Positions 11,372 through 24,369 of a stretch of 64,000 bases of DNA are shown one piece after another. Both the position numbers and the translations under genes were made by a program. The notes below the pieces were generated by a model. That model was not told the DNA's origin. It was given only the letters and a program-made list of their open reading frames with translations, and ran no database searches. The DNA lies in the NCBI GenBank assembly GCA_001683735.1, contig LUGG01000019.1, positions 620,001 through 684,000 on the forward strand, in the 5' to 3' direction. Every line of letters starts with the position of its first letter. Position 1 is the stretch's first letter. Origin of the DNA: Grifola frondosa. Lineage: Eukaryota > Basidiomycota > Agaricomycetes > Polyporales > Grifolaceae.

Positions 11372-13243
11372 ATGAAGCGGTCGGCGCCAGTAGTCATTGT
11401 TGATAATGGTGCTTCCAGCATCAAGGCTGGGTGGTCGGTCTTGATGACGCAAAACCGAGGTGCGTTAGTATGGCATGGGTGCGAACCGTTGAGGTGCTTA
11501 GGTGTGTATGACCCAGGATAATCCCAAACGCCATAGTTCGTTCAAAAGGAGACAAAACAGCATATGTTGGCCATGAGATGGCAAAGTGCCGAGATTATGC
11601 TTCATTGAACTATCGTTTGCCCTTTGAAAAGGTTTGTGCGCTCGTTTGAGGGGGATGCCAACTTGTAGACGATTTTTCACAGTGCCTTAGGGATATCTCG
11701 TAGATTGGGACGCACAGAAGGCGATATGGGATGGAATGTTTTCTAACGAAGTCTTTGGGGTGCGTCCGTGCCAGTCTATGACCAAGGCCCAAGCTGACTA
11801 TGCCGCAGGTCAATACGGCGGAGTCCTCTCTGCTAATTACCGAGCCTTGCTTCGACCTACCCAACTTGCAAGACGTCTATGACCAATTTGTATTCGAAGA
11901 ATACGAGTTTCTATCATACTATCGATGTGCACGTGCGTTACATATACCTCAGCGGCGACGTATTCATCTCATTTTTATTCATCCTCGATACAGCTGCGTC
12001 GCTGATTCCTCACGGAAGCCTGTTTGCTCAGCCGGGTCTTTGTACACCCGAGTGCACCCTGGTAATTGATTCTGGGTTTAGCTTCACGCACATCGTCCCA
12101 ATTATGAAAGGTTCCGTCATATGGAATGCTGTGAAAAGGTAAGTTCCGTGAACCTTGATTGTGCCGTATCATATCTCACCTCAACAATCAAGGATTGATG
12201 TCGGCGGGAAGCTTTTGACCAACCATTTGAAAGAGCTTGCCTCGTTTCGTCAATGGAACATGATGGATGAGACATACATCATCAATGATATCAAGGAGTC
12301 ATGTTGTTATGTCTCTCAAGCATTCGACGGAGACTTGGAAATCTGTCGGTGTGTCTGTCACTTGTTATCGGAAGAAATAACGTAATACTGTTTTGAAGCA
12401 CTAACCCGAAGCAGAATTCAATTGTGCAAGAGTACATCCTTCCGGATTTTTCAGCCAACCGGTCGGGACATGTCCGGAAGGAAGGGAGTCCCTGGAAGAA
12501 GGATTTCAGGTCCTCTACATGAACAACGAGCGCTTCACAGTCCCTGAAATCATCTTCCATCCGACTGACATCGGTCGGTCACATTTCGTTCCAGCAATAG
12601 ATCGGTCGCTCACGTCCGCGACAACTGATTTTGTTCGGTGTTATCAGGTCTGCGACAATCTGGGATTGCCGAAACGGTGGCGGCTTGCATAAGCCTCCTG
12701 CCCGAAGATTTACAAGGCATGTTTTGGGCGAACATCGGCCTGATTGGTGGAAGTACCAAGTTCCCAGGGTTCCGCGAGAGACTGTGCGTGCGCCTATGCA
12801 ATCTCTACCATCAAACCTTTTACATGATGACGTCTTCTGTCCAGAATGTCCGAGCTGCGATCGCTCGCCCCCGTTGATTGTGAAGTGGCAATATATTCAT
12901 CCTCAGAGTGCGTTCGCTCTCACGCGATCCCGGGTGGATGCCCTCTGACCCACTACGTAGTCCTATCACGGAAGCATATTCCTCGGCGGTCTCGTTTGCC
13001 CATGATATGGATTTCTCCAAGTGTGCAGTCACGAGAGAAGAATACTTGGAGATGGGTAGCAACGCGTGCCGGCGGAAGTTCAAAGACTGGAAGCCGATCG
13101 AGAAAGAGGGCACCAGGGGTCGGGAACAGTTGAAAGGGAAGGCGGCTGCGAGGATGAGGGATGATGACGATAACAGCCCCCCGCCGGCGAAAAAGGGTGC
13201 TCGAGGGAAAGGAAAGGCTCGCGCCGGTGCTGCGCGGCGGTAA
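11372..13243 (+). CDS. ARP6: actin-related protein 6 (SWR1 complex)
   Basis: Actin-fold subunit of the SWR1 chromatin remodeller that places H2A.Z in nucleosomes. Diagnostic Arp6 blocks in order: [42 protein letters not shown] then [106 protein letters not shown]; and the C-terminal [21 protein letters not shown] basic tail follows ([17 protein letters not shown]), absent from human ACTR6 as I recall it. At least nine exons. The junction after exon 1 does not splice in frame without an unusual 38-base intron or a missing base, so that border is uncertain. Stop at 13243, 50 bases from the convergent neighbour. Confidence 0.88.
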
Positions 13244-13292
13244 ATGAAAAACCTTGTAATAAATCGATGCTCGGTCAGAATTCAGCAGCAGT

Positions 13293-14488
13293 CTACGAGC
13301 GCTTGAAGAAGTGAATATAATGGTCATTATTATGTGAATGGTATCGTACATGGCGGCACATATGGTGAAGAAGTCCCAGAGCCATGAAGCCGTAATATCT
13401 GTCAGTGTCGTTGGCATTTCTGGCATGCAGTATGCCCAGGTCACTCCATAGATTAGAAGTGCCTACAGCAGGTAATTCAGTGCGAAAGAAACAGATGGCG
13501 CGACTCTTACATCTTCAACAACTCGTTTGGGTCATTCCACCGTGTTTCTCGGATGTTCGTCCAAACCTCGCAAGGATAAACAGTGTGACCTGAGATGAAT
13601 CGCCTTTCCGCGGCTAGGGAAACCCGGTAACAGTTTCCGTGTCCTCCCTGCACGATCCTCAAATCGTTCGAGCTCATCGTCCTGTAAGGCAAATTTGAGG
13701 GAGTTTGGATCGTCGTGCAACATCCTGATGTGCAGTCGCGCGCCAAATGTGGTCCACTGTACAATATTTGGCCGCGGGAGCAAATCGTTCGTCTTCAAAG
13801 GCGTTTCGCCAACATCGGAAGAGGACGACGCAATAGGCATGTAGTGCTTTTTACATCCCTCAATTTCAGGAGGCCCACGCGCAACAAACTTGACAGTCAA
13901 TTCTTCATTCCAACGGCCGTCATCGCCAGATTTGTACACATCGGAGGCCACAACCAGTCCAATATATCTTCCGAGAGGGAAGAACGTCTTCTTATCCTTG
14001 GCGTAGCCCTCGTCGAACTGGAAAGCGATAAAGCTCCCTGCCAGAACTTCTGGATGCTGTTATCAGTCGCATAGATGTTGTGAGGTCTATTAAAGGATGG
14101 AAAACCCGATATCTCGGGGGCAGTTTGTGGTCGGATGAAAGCCGCATTCTGCGATTGAGACCATGCTGGGCCTACGTCTGACTCGGTCGGGCAACCGAGG
14201 CCCACTGACCGAGTGATATCTGTGTCAATTGGAGGAGGAACCGGAGCAGTCCTCATGTCGAACAAGGTGACTGGGTGAGGGGAAGTTGTGAGCACAAGTA
14301 TGGACCATCGCCAAGGCCGGGTGTGCTTTAATATAGCCATTGGACAAAGCATAACTTGTGGACACCGCTATTGTTCCGTTCAAGTCAAAGCAGCTTGTGG
14401 CACATGCCGCGCGGTGGCCCGACGCATACGAATGGCCCTTGAAAACTGTGGATAGCAATACAATCGTGACGATTAACAGATTACACAT
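13293..14488 (-). CDS. uncharacterised protein, possibly secreted or membrane-linked
   Basis: A multi-exon gene on the minus strand whose best-supported exon reads GSFIAFQFDEGYAKDKKTFF, then PLGRYIGLVVASDVYKSGDD and GRWNEELTVKFVARGPPEIE. Downstream come EDDELERF-like acidic residues and FISGHTVYPCEVWTNIRETR. A hydrophobic leader (NLLIVTIVLLSTVF) occurs near 14480 and could be a signal peptide, but linking it to the later exons needs unproven splices. The last exon probably ends at 13293 in a His-rich tail, though a one-base shift is needed to reach it. I do not recognise the family. Confidence 0.45.
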
Positions 14489-14519
14489 AACATATTGTCC
14501 AAGAAACTCTCAAACCTCT

Positions 14520-15560
14520 CTAAGCCATAGCTTCCCGTTCCATACGCCGTCGCTTCCTCTGTTGATCTTCTAAAATCAACCTTTCGGCAGCGGACATCGG
14601 GCTCTCTCTCTTCTTTCCATTAGTCTTATCCGCCTCGGCAGACGTGGAAGGAGACGGGGATGCTATAGCAGCGACCTTGAAGACGTTGGGGCGTTTGAGG
14701 GATTCGAACCTGCTTTGAAAGATTTGACAGCAGGCTTCAGAGAATTGAGTCTGAGACTCGTAGTTGCGCCAGAAGAGGTGGGAGAAGCAATTGCCGGTGC
14801 TTTTGGGGTTAGAGAGAGGACAATCTTTTCCACACCCTCCTCCCGTTTCAAACCCTCATCTGCAGGCGGCGAAGGCTCAGAGGACCCGGAAGCTTCAGCT
14901 TCGGCTGCAGCGCGTTCGATCTGTTCGTTAATGAGCGTACGTTCACGTTGCTCGTCTGATGTGGTAGCCCGCTCCTTCTTCATTGACGCTTCCTAATTCC
15001 GGAGCCCCAAGGTAAGTCAATCACGTTAAGCATAACCTTGCTATTAACCAGAAGCGTACCTGCTTGGCCAAAGCTTTCGGACTGCTATCTATCCATGCAA
15101 TAAACCAACCCTTCTCCGTTTCATCTACTCGCGCGACACCCGTCCGGCCAAGGTGCTTGACGAATTCCGTCAAGGTAACCCATCGCGTAGAGTTCATGTG
15201 CTGATGGTTCTGTCCTGTATGAACTCCTGATATACGGTGTTGGCCTTCACCCGCTTCGTACCAAATCGGCGAGAGAGAAGCTGGACGAAGTCGTGCTGGA
15301 ACTGCGACGAGAAGTCGGCGATATGTCGTCCTGCGTTCTCACCAACTACAAGCATCTGGCGGAGGTGGACTCAGATTGGGCATGGCATTTGAATCCATTC
15401 TCGTCCCGACACTGCTTCTGGCAGACTTGACAGTACCATCGCAGCCGCTGAAGACCCTTGGCCTTCATCTTGTTGGCGAGGTACTTCGGCGTTCCGACTG
15501 CAAAACATCAGCGATTATGCTTAAATTCATAATTATTAACATACCTTCAGCGCGGGGCAT
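14520..15560 (-). CDS. KIN17: KIN17-like DNA/RNA-binding protein (frame broken by three single-base losses)
   Basis: Conserved nuclear zinc-finger and winged-helix protein linked to DNA replication/repair and pre-mRNA processing. Start MPRAE at 15560, then an intron, VGTPKYLANKMKAKGLQRLR and a C2H2-type finger WYCQVCQKQCRDENGFKCH. The winged-helix block follows: HDFVQLLSRRFGTKRVKANT, STRWVTLTEFVKHLGRTGVA and EKGWFIAWIDSSPKALAKQ. The C-terminal half is charged (KKERATTSDEQRER) and ends DQQRKRRRMEREAMA, stop at 14520. The frame shifts by one at about 15367, 15206 and 14709, each at a short C run (on the coding strand C, C and G). Adding one base in each restores the family sequence, so I read these as assembly errors. 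Confidence 0.85.
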
Positions 15561-15773
15561 GATGGGCTATGCAATGGGTGTATAATGGAGGAATCGATGA
15601 TGGTGTATAGACAGAGAACGGTCTGCTGACAAATCATCATGCAGTGACTATGAGTTACATCAAGTCACACTTTAGTTTAATATTGGCGCCCATGATGGCA
15701 ACGAGTTGTTGACGGTTGCTTGAGCTTTATCAGACATTTCTTTTTCCATTCGAACGACTCCGCTAGCTGCTAC
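15561..15773. promoter_or_regulatory. divergent promoter region, KIN17 / DSC3
   Basis: Only 213 bases separate the start codons of KIN17 (minus) and DSC3 (plus), so both promoters must lie here or inside the leaders. No clear TATA box is visible. Shared control is possible but is inference from spacing alone. Confidence 0.5.
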
Positions 15774-17025
15774 ATGATGCTAAGCGAGAAGGCTAAGGGG
15801 AAACAACGCGCTGTCGAACCGGAGTCGCATGAATTGGAGCCACTGGCTCCTACGAAGGACTTGATAATTCGGTTCACAGAAGGTATTCCCGACTTAACCA
15901 TACAAGTGGGAGAGAGGGATGCTGTTAGAAGCGTTAAAGGAAAGGTGAGCTACATATGACCATATTTAACATTCGTACTCTCACCTTGATTGCACAGATT
16001 CGTGTTGCAAGACCACAGCTGACAGACCGTAGATTAAGGTTGATTCATTCGGCCAACTGCTCACGGATGATACCCTACTATATAATCGAATTACAACGCT
16101 TGAACAGCGGCAGCGTCGAGCAGCGTTGGGGAACGCTGAGGACGAGGTTGTACCAGCGCAGCATGCTACTACGTGGTTACATTGCTCAGTTGGCCGCAAA
16201 TGTCCGAGGGAGAAGAGGAAGAGGGCAAGGTACAGGTTCGTCATAACAATATATATTCAAACATATTCTCCTGGAAATCGCATTTTGAAATGTTCTGGAG
16301 ACATCCGAAACATGTTCACAATGAACAGACAATTATTGATGATATCTGCGGCATGTGCCCTGCAGAAGGTATCCCAAGTAATTGCATATCTTGGGATTGC
16401 TCTCGTTAACTCGTTGGATGGTTCTATAGTCATACTAGCTGACTTCCGATAATTAACAGACTGCTCAGTTGAAACCGCTACGTGGGTTCGACAGGCTAGC
16501 AGCAGCAGGATTTTCTGAACAAGATATCGCGAATATTCGTCTCCAATTCCATACGCACTCAGCCGGGGACTATTTGGATCAAGACTTTGAGAATGAGGAA
16601 GAGTGTGAGTAATTATTTGGTTTATTCAGCATATATGTTGATTCACAGTCACACAGTCGATGAGCATGCTCGAGTGCTAGAGGAGCAATGGATCGACTCA
16701 TTAGATGGCGCCGGCAGTGCCTCCCTCTCACAGACTTCTTCACGTCCTCCCACACGCTCCTTGACGCATAGTTCTTGCTTCTTCTTCCCCCAATACCGTT
16801 CTTTTCTTTCGCCCTTCAAAGCCCGGCAGTATTCTGGGACGATGATAGCGAGCACGAGGTGATGGGCAATGCCGTGTTCTCGTATGCCGTTTGCACCTTG
16901 ACGAATCCTTGCTTGTGATGTCTGATTGATAATATAACAGGCGTCGCATGCAGATGGGTATCGTGGTGGGCTTCATTCTGAACTTCCTGTTTGGCGGATG
17001 GACGTACCTGCTGGCAGCGCCTTAA
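15774..17025 (+). CDS. DSC3: DSC E3 ubiquitin ligase subunit 3 (DUF2407, ubiquitin-like plus membrane)
   Basis: Subunit of the Golgi/ER Dsc E3 ligase that, in fission yeast and moulds, releases the SREBP factor under sterol or oxygen limitation. Start MMLSEKAKGKQRAVE at 15774. An N-terminal ubiquitin-like half reads DLIIRFTEGIPDLTIQVGER, then RVARPQLTDRRLRLIHSGQL after frame repair, followed by ATTWLHCSVG. The middle holds a conserved helical block, KPLRGFDRLAAAGFSEQDIA, and YLDQDFENEEE. The C-terminus has hydrophobic segments around FFFPQYRSF and the final MQMGIVVGFILNFLFGGWTY followed by LLAAP. Two one-base losses (about 16051 and 16194) interrupt the frame in GG and CC runs. Stop at 17025. 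Confidence 0.82.
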
Positions 17026-17292
17026 GGTTTCCGCCCGGCATTATTACGTTCAGTTGATGTCGGTACACATCTATCTAATACTTGTATTTCGATTACGAGT
17101 ACATATCATAATTCCGTTGATTTGTACGCTTTGTCCTTGACCATTTCCGCCACTTTGCCACGCGCTTACCCGGTGGAGCGGCGGCACTTGTTTGAAAACA
17201 CGCTTCACGCGACTTGCTTCACGCGTTCATCGTCGAAAATTTTGGAACCCCTTGTATACCCCTTCCAACCCCTGTACAACCTGTAATACCAG

Positions 17293-20200
17293 ATGGACCT
17301 CCAGGCTTTGTCTCATCTTCTCTCGAACACCTTCAACCCTGACCCCAATGTTCAAAAATCCTCCGAATTGCAGATTCGCAAGGTTCGTGGACCGCCCTAA
17401 TCTGACGTGTTCGTAGCGTGATTGAGTCGTTCACGTCGCCTAGATCGGCGGCCAGGAGGGCATGGTCGCTGCATTGCTACAAATCATAGGAAACGATGCG
17501 GTCGATCTGTAAGTGCTCTCTATGGTTCGGCGTCGCGTCTGACCATTCGATAGCGCAACTAAGCAAGCGGCAGCCGTCTACCTAAAAAACCGCGTTTACG
17601 AGTCCTACTTTATCGAGGCTACTCAGCGTCCGGATCAGGTTCCCATTGCGCTGTCCGACCGGAACGCGCTGAAATCTTCCCTTTTATCTCTCCTTGCCAC
17701 TTCGCCTTCGCGCAGCATCACCGTGCAGCTGGCGAGCACCCTCAAGAACATCGTTGCTCGCGATTTCCCTGACCAGTGGCCGACACTACTTGATGACGTG
17801 AAGAGGCTCCTCGCTAGCGGCGAGATCCGCCAGGTGGCCGCCGGCTGCGTGGCCGCGCTCGAGATGGTCAGAGCGTTTCGGTTCCGTCAAAACAACGAAG
17901 TGCTCCCTCGATTGGTAACGGAGTTATTCCCGACGCTGGCGAGCATCGCGACACAGCTGTTAGCGACCTCGCCGGCGGGTGCCTCTCAGGAGATCCCAGA
18001 GATGCTGCATCTGGTGTTGAAGACGTACATGACGAGCATTGTGCTGCATCTGAGTGAGCACCAGCAGAGTGCAGCGAGCCTAGTCCCTTGGGGGCGACTG
18101 CTCTTCCAGGTGGTGAATCTGCAAATCCCGGTAGAGGCGGTGCCGGAGGATGAGGACGAACGGGAGCGAAGTGAGTGGTGGAAGGCAAAAAAATGGGCAT
18201 ACAAGATTCTTGGACGTCTGTTCCATCGATTCGGGAATCCTTCGCAGCTGCCGAGCTCTATGCAGAAGGAGTACGGACAGTTTGCGCAGCACTTTGTGAC
18301 AACATTTGCCCCGGAGATTTTCAAGATTTACCTCCAGCAGGTAGAGCTCTATGTGTCTGGCCGCGCGTGGCTATCGAAGAAATGCCAGTACAGGGTGTTC
18401 TCGTTTTTCACCGAGTGGTAAGTTTTTGACGCGCTTTCGTACAATAAGGTTTTGACAGTCTCTGTAGTGTGAAGCCGAAATCGACGTGGGCACTATTGAA
18501 ACCGCACTTTGAAACTCTCGTTTCCTCTTATGTTTTCCCTCAGCTGTCTTACACTCCTGCGAAGCAAGAATTGTGGGAGACAGACCCGGTTGATTATGTT
18601 CGGACATCTATCGGTATGTGTTTCCAGTCAATTGTTGTTGCAAATGCTAAGAAGACACAGACGAATTCGAGACGTTCAATACTCCTGTTTCTGCTGCAAC
18701 GTCGTTCCTCTTTTCCCTCGCAAGCAACAGAACGAAGACGACGTTCATGTCAATCTTGGCATTCATTAATCGAGTCTTGCAGTCGTGAGTACCGGAAGTA
18801 TTGAATCGTGTACTACTCTGACTACTGTCATCATCCCTTAAGCAAACCTGCTGCACCTCAGCGGTTCGGCGCGCTGAACATGACTGCTGCGCTCGGTCCG
18901 TTCATCATGCGTCACCCTGACGTCAAGAACAATATGGAACAGTTCATGCTGCAGCACGTCTTGCCCGAATTCTCGAGCAGTGAGCCATACATGCGGGCCA
19001 TCGTGAGTGCTCACGTCCTTGTTTGCGTTTTGGATGACTGATCCCCACATTATAGGCTTGCGAAGTGCTCGGCACTTGTGAAAAGGCCGGGCTGCAATGG
19101 TCCAGTGAAGCGGTGCGGTGTCCTTTGTCCGCTTCTTAGACTTGTTCGTCTCATTTCTGTGTAGAACCTGAGCTCTCATTTCACTGCTGTTGCCGCGTGC
19201 CTCGACGACTCGGAGCTGCCTGTCCGTATACAGGCCTGTCTGGCTTTGACGGAGATGGTCACTGTCCATGATTCTGGTATGCCATCACTTGTCAATGTAG
19301 ATCCTTACTGTCCTCTAACGCTATCATCTAGTGAAAACGGCGGTTGCACCGCAAGTTGGCAAGGTCATTCACAGTGAGCAGATTAAACATTTTACAACAT
19401 TCATGCGGCAACTAATTTTTGCCAAAGCTTTGCTGAAGTTGTCGGAAGAGACGGATCTGGACATCCTCAATCACTGCATGGAGAGCATGGTGGAGACATA
19501 TCAGACCGAATTGCAGCCTGTCGCCGCAGAACTCACAGCCCGTCTGGTAAGCGATGGACCATTCTACATGGATGTGTAGACTCATCATATGCAGTGCGAG
19601 ACCTATGCACGTCTCGCTAAAGAGAGCCTCGCTGCTGAGGAAAGCGATGGTCATAACCTCGATATGGATTCGCTGATGGAGAATGACCCTGGTGAGGACA
19701 AGACATTCGCTGCTATGGGTGTTGCGAAGACGATCGGTACAGTGAGTGTTGACGACTCTTCTATCAGTGTAATTTGTGATTGATCATTCCACAGGTTGTG
19801 AATGCAGTCGACTCCTCTCCTGAGATTCTTGCACAGATCCAGGAAATTATCATTCCCGTTATCGTGCTCACCCTTGAGAACAAGCTCCTCGGTTAGCCCA
19901 TTTTCCCTGCGTAGGCTAACTTGATGCTCACAGAAATATTGTTCAGACTTGTTCGATAATATGTATGACCTGGTGGATGCTCTCACCTACAAATCCCGTA
20001 GTATCTCTCCCAATATGTGGCCTGTGTTTGAATGGACTTATAAGATGTTCAAGACCGAAGCTGTTGACTTCTTGGATGGTGCGCAGTTGTCGTACTATGT
20101 TCATGTTGATGTTAATTGATCTCATACTCTCCAGAGATGTTGCCGTCGTTGGACAACTTTGTCTCATTCGGCACCGACATGTTCAAGGCTCGGCCCGATT

Positions 20201-21391
20201 ATAGACAAATGGCCCTGGATATCTACAAGACCTCAATTGAGAGCGAGCATCTCGGTGAGAACGACGCTGTGAACGGGTGCAAGCTTGCCGAATCTCTCTT
20301 GCTGAACTTGCGTGGTCACATTGACGATGTACGTACAGTATTCTGCATTTTACTCGTCCAATACTCAGAATCTTTGCAGGCGTTGCAAATCATTATCGGT
20401 CTCTCTCTCGGGGTGATGGATAAGGCAGAAACCAATGCTCTCCGTCTTGCAAATCTCGATGTCCTCGTGAATGCAATCCTCTATAACCCGGCCGCTGCTT
20501 TGCACTTCATGGAAGGCCGTGGTCCAGGAACTGCTCGTCGGTTCTTCGACAAGTGGTTCGAGGCTATCAAGGCGGACAGGCGTCTTCCTCGTGTGCACGA
20601 TAAGAAGCTCAGCATTATGGCGTTGTGCGCATTGCTGGAAATGGATCCAAATGCTGTCCCCGAGTCGATCAAGGAGGGATGGCCCGGCATAGTTTCGGGC
20701 GCGTTGCAAATCTTCAAGGACCTGCCGAAGGCTGTCGCAGGTGAGCAGACTTCATATCCATATGTTGTTTCGTAACTCAGTTGTCCTGTTGTGGTAGCGC
20801 GCAAAGAGCTGGAAGAGTCATATCAAGAAGAATCTGATGATGACGATGTTGACGACTCGAGGTTCTTCAATTTGAATGAGAACGACGGTAAGACATCACC
20901 ATGGGCATTACGTTCGATTGCTGAGTGTGGTTATTAGACGATGTCTGGGATGAGGACTCAGCTTACATCGAAATGCTTGCGAATGAGGTTCGTTACTTAA
21001 TACTCGCTAAATGGTTGTCATGCTAACCTAGTCCTGCGTAGGGTGCACGACTTCGAGAAAAGTCGGAGAGACAAGCAGCTGGGGATGATATTTCCGATTT
21101 CTCTTCTGATGATTCGGACATCGACGAAGAGTTGGGATACATCAGTCCGCTTGATCATGTCGATCCCTATATTTCCTTCAAGGAGGCTTTGACTGGTATG
21201 CCGTGCTTTTTCTATCAAGCCGAACTTTGCTGACCAGCCATCTATCAGCATTTCAGATGAAGAATGGCCAGAGCTATCAGCTTGCGACCACTTCTTTGGG
21301 CCTGGAACAGCAGACCTTGCTGATGGAGGTCATGCGGATTGCGGAAGAGAAAAGTATGGAACACGCCGCCCTGGTCAATGTGCAGTCTTAA
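17293..21391 (+). CDS. importin-beta family karyopherin, importin-7/8 (Sxm1/Nmd5) type
   Basis: Nuclear import receptor with an N-terminal Ran-binding importin-beta domain and HEAT repeats; relatives carry ribosomal proteins, histones and kinases. Start MDLQALSHLLSNTFNPDPNV at 17293, then ATKQAAAVYLKNRVY and the VARDFPDQWPTLLDDVKRLL block, typical of this subfamily. Many HEAT-like exons follow, for example FGALNMTAALGPFIMRHPDV and LAKALLKLSEETDL. Near the C-terminus is a strongly acidic stretch (ESDDDDVDDSRFFNLNEND and DISDFSSDDSDIDEELGYIS) as in importin-7. The last exon ends MEHAALVNVQS at 21391. About 16 exons, all joinable without frame repair, roughly 1,030 residues. Sxm1 and Nmd5 lineages cannot be separated by eye. 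Confidence 0.87.
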
Positions 21392-21620
21392 ACGTGCAGA
21401 CTTTCTCATGTCCTTTGCTTTTTGTGACGCTATGTTTCCACCCAACATTGATCTCGGTCTCGGTCGCTTTCTTTACTTTACATCCGTTAATATGTTGCTG
21501 CCGCAGATGAGAACCTTTCCCCACTTGAGGCTCAGCCTCGATTTCGAGTTTCAACAAAGCATTTAGATATACACAGCTCTGTTCGCTACAGTCCAAGTTA
21601 GTATTGTGTCGTGGAATACA

Positions 21621-23872
21621 CTAAGTGCCTCGCCGGCCCATCCATGGCGTAGGAGTCTCATCCACCCGCCCCGCCTGCGCCATCTGCATCCCGATGCCGA
21701 TCGTGTCCTGCAACAAGTCCTCACCCATCATTCTCAAATTTTGTGTGCGTGCCTGCACGCGCAGCCGCTCCGCGGGCGGAACGCCGAACAGCGTCTCCTC
21801 CTCGCCATCCCCGCGCTGGTCGTACTCGGGGTCGTCGAACGAGTCGTCGAACGCGTCCTCGTCGCCCTCCGCGGCGAGCCCGCGCGCGAACGGGTGCACG
21901 GGCGCGATGCTATCGCCCTCCGCGAGCTCGTCGCCACTCAGCGACGAGCCGAACGAGTCATCATCGTCATACGATTGTCGCTGCGACGCGAGGAGAAACG
22001 CGGCGGACGGGTTCGCAGTGTTGTTCTGGTCCTCGTATTCAAGTGAGTCTGAGTCCGAGTCCGCGTCGTCTTCCTGCTCGGATAGAATGAGGTCACCGTC
22101 CCGCAAGCGGACCGGGTTGAAGTGTGGCTCTGAGGCGTGAAGCCCCTCAAGAGTCTCATCATGCGGGGGCGCAGGTGCACCCGATGCTGCGCGCCGCAAG
22201 GGAGGAACAGAAGACGAAGACGAGATACTGGGCTTGCGAAAGACGGAAGCGGATGCAATGGTGGGTGGCCGAGGCTCAGGAACATGGGCGGTGGTAGTGT
22301 TCGCAACGGCACCATACTTAGCACTGAACCCTGATATATTGAGTCCAACCCGCTCCATGAGGCTCTCCAGGCTCGCGTCCGCAATGCTGCTGCTTGCCTC
22401 TGTGGAGGTGCCATGGGGAGGTGGCGCGTAGCGTGAGAGCGATGGCGGAGTTGACACCGTGCTCATACTCGACTCTGCCCCGCGCCCCCGCGTTCCAGTG
22501 GGGACGCCGCGCCGCTCTGCGTCAAGCAGGTTCTGTGTAATGCGCTTCGCTGCCTCTTTCCCAGGCGTCTGGCCCAGCTTCGGGAGCCGTGCGAAATCCG
22601 TCATGACCGGGGGAGACATGCCGAAGTTCGAGTCGAACGAATCATCATCAGTGTACTGTGGCGTCCGAGGGCGGGCAGTGGACGTGGGGTGGGCAGCTGA
22701 GTATTTTGAAGACAGTGCTGGATTTCCGCGCCTGGGCGTCGCGAGCGATGGGTCTGCGAGGTTCACGAGGCCTTTCCAGTTGGAGGGATCTGTGTCTGGG
22801 GGCAGATACGGGTTCATGGTCTTCAGCACGGGTGTCTTCGGCTTCAGCTTGAGTGGCGAGACGGCGCGATTCCGGGTGTTCGTCTGTGCGGTGTCGTCAG
22901 AAGATGCAACGGTGCGGCGCAATACGTTGTGCAATAGAGGCTGCGACGTCTCGCGCGCCTTGCCCTTGCCAGAATCATAATGTCCAAGGGAGAGTTGTTC
23001 CAATCCTCCCTGCAGTTGATTCGGACGCTGCGTGATATCCTGCGACTCGTTGTAGTGCGCGGAGATATGGGCCGCAGACGACGACGCAACCGAGATCTGG
23101 TCATCCCCGGTGAGACTATGCACCTCGCGGTCGAGGCGAATGAGGGGGACTCGAGGGACGCGCTCCAGGACGGGGTAGGGTCCGAGTCCTGGCTTGCGAA
23201 GCTGTCGTGTGCGTGCAGGGTCCGATGGCGAGAGGCCGTGGCGGGCGTCGAAGAGACGGCAGCCTGGCCGGGCATGAACGACACCTCGGAGGAAGTGCCG
23301 TCGGAGTTGAATGTGCGATTGGAGCGCGGTGTCGCGGTTGTCTCGCGCTCTCCGTCTGCCGGTTCTTCTGCTGTCTCCGCATCCGAGTCGGTGTGGGACA
23401 CTTTATCCTCCATATCTTGCATGGAGCTGTATTCGTCGTACGTGGGAATACCGGGAATACGTATTTGGGCGGCCTGCTCGTAAAATGTCGTCCAGAACTT
23501 TAGTACATGATAAGTCAGTCAAACAAGACGCGATATGAGAATCAGAAGACGCCGCACGCACCTTTGTGCCTCTTCTCACAGGCTCCGTCCCAACAGCATA
23601 CCGCTTGACCGCAGGCAGTATCCTACTGGCCATGATATGCTGCATTTTTGAGAAATTCGCATCTATGTTCTGTCACCCGGTGTCAGCGTCGCAATCCATC
23701 CGCGTAGAAGTGCAGGGATACCTGTAGCTTGATGGTTATGAGCTGCTCGATCTGCTCGATCTGGTCGTTGACGGGCGCCGTAGTATCGAGGCCTGGCACG
23801 ACGATGTCGTTCGGATCCGCAGTGGGCTCCCATCTAGGTGTCTTGGGCTCGATGGGCTCCAGGGAGGGCCAT
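21621..23872 (-). CDS. ASK1: DASH/Dam1 complex subunit Ask1
   Basis: Kinetochore-microtubule coupling protein of the fungal DASH ring. The conserved N-terminal domain reads EPIEPKTPRWEP, VPGLDTTAPVNDQIEQIEQL, ITIKLQNIDANFSKMQHIMA, SRILPAVKRYAVGTEP and KFWTTFYEQAAQIRIPGIPT over three exons. The rest is a long, Ser/Pro-rich disordered region with Cdk-type S/T-P sites (VSPLKLKPKTPVLKT) and the short conserved block WKGLVNLADPSLATPRRG. Acidic patches precede the C-terminus. The ATG at 23872 has good context (CACCATGG) but is out of frame with the conserved region, and a second shift sits in a run of five G at 23144-23148 (C on the coding strand); adding one C there rejoins the two halves. Stop at 21621. 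Whether the first shift is an error or a short missed exon is open. Confidence 0.83.
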
Positions 23873-24369
23873 GGTGGTGGGTGCGATTGGAGCTTCTACA
23901 CGGCTATAAGTAGTATACTAATAGGCGAGCGGCGAGCGCCGTTCGACGCGTCGCGTCCGCTTAAATTCGTCTAAAATTCTTGGTTCCTGGTGCTTCCTCT
24001 GCGTTCAATATCGACATTCTCATAGTTGTGGGCATTGGATGTTCGTGCTGATAAGTCGCGTTAAATCTGCTGTGTTTGTTGGATAGCAGCCCGCAACAGA
24101 CCTAGATGCGCGCCCACGCTTCTACTAGTTGAGTAAAATAGCAGAGGCTGTGGTCTTCAAGTACAAACGGTAAGCCATTGCATCATCTTTGCACGAGTGT
24201 GTCGCTGAGTACGTATACCAAGACACAGGCTGTGCTAGATATCCGCACCACTGCGCAACCACTGCGCCACTTTTCTAGCTTTGTGGTGGCAAACATGCCG
24301 GCACGGAACTCTTTATATAAACGCTCATGCTCTTTTCTGGCGTGCGTCAAGAACAACACAATCTCCTCC
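23873..24369. promoter_or_regulatory. divergent promoter region, ASK1 / SPRY gene, with TATA box
   Basis: About 500 bases between opposite start codons. A TATATAA at 24314-24320 lies about 50 bases before the SPRY start at 24370 and suits a TATA box or short leader for that gene. No gene is seen in this stretch. Confidence 0.4.

Noticed and set aside
14700..14712. GGTTCGAATCC on the minus strand, a tRNA B-box match
   Set aside because: It lies in KIN17 coding sequence; no cloverleaf can be drawn, and the site is also the place of a one-base slip.
21625..23483. Long plus-strand frames opposite ASK1
   Set aside because: Antisense shadows caused by high GC content; the minus strand carries the DASH motifs.
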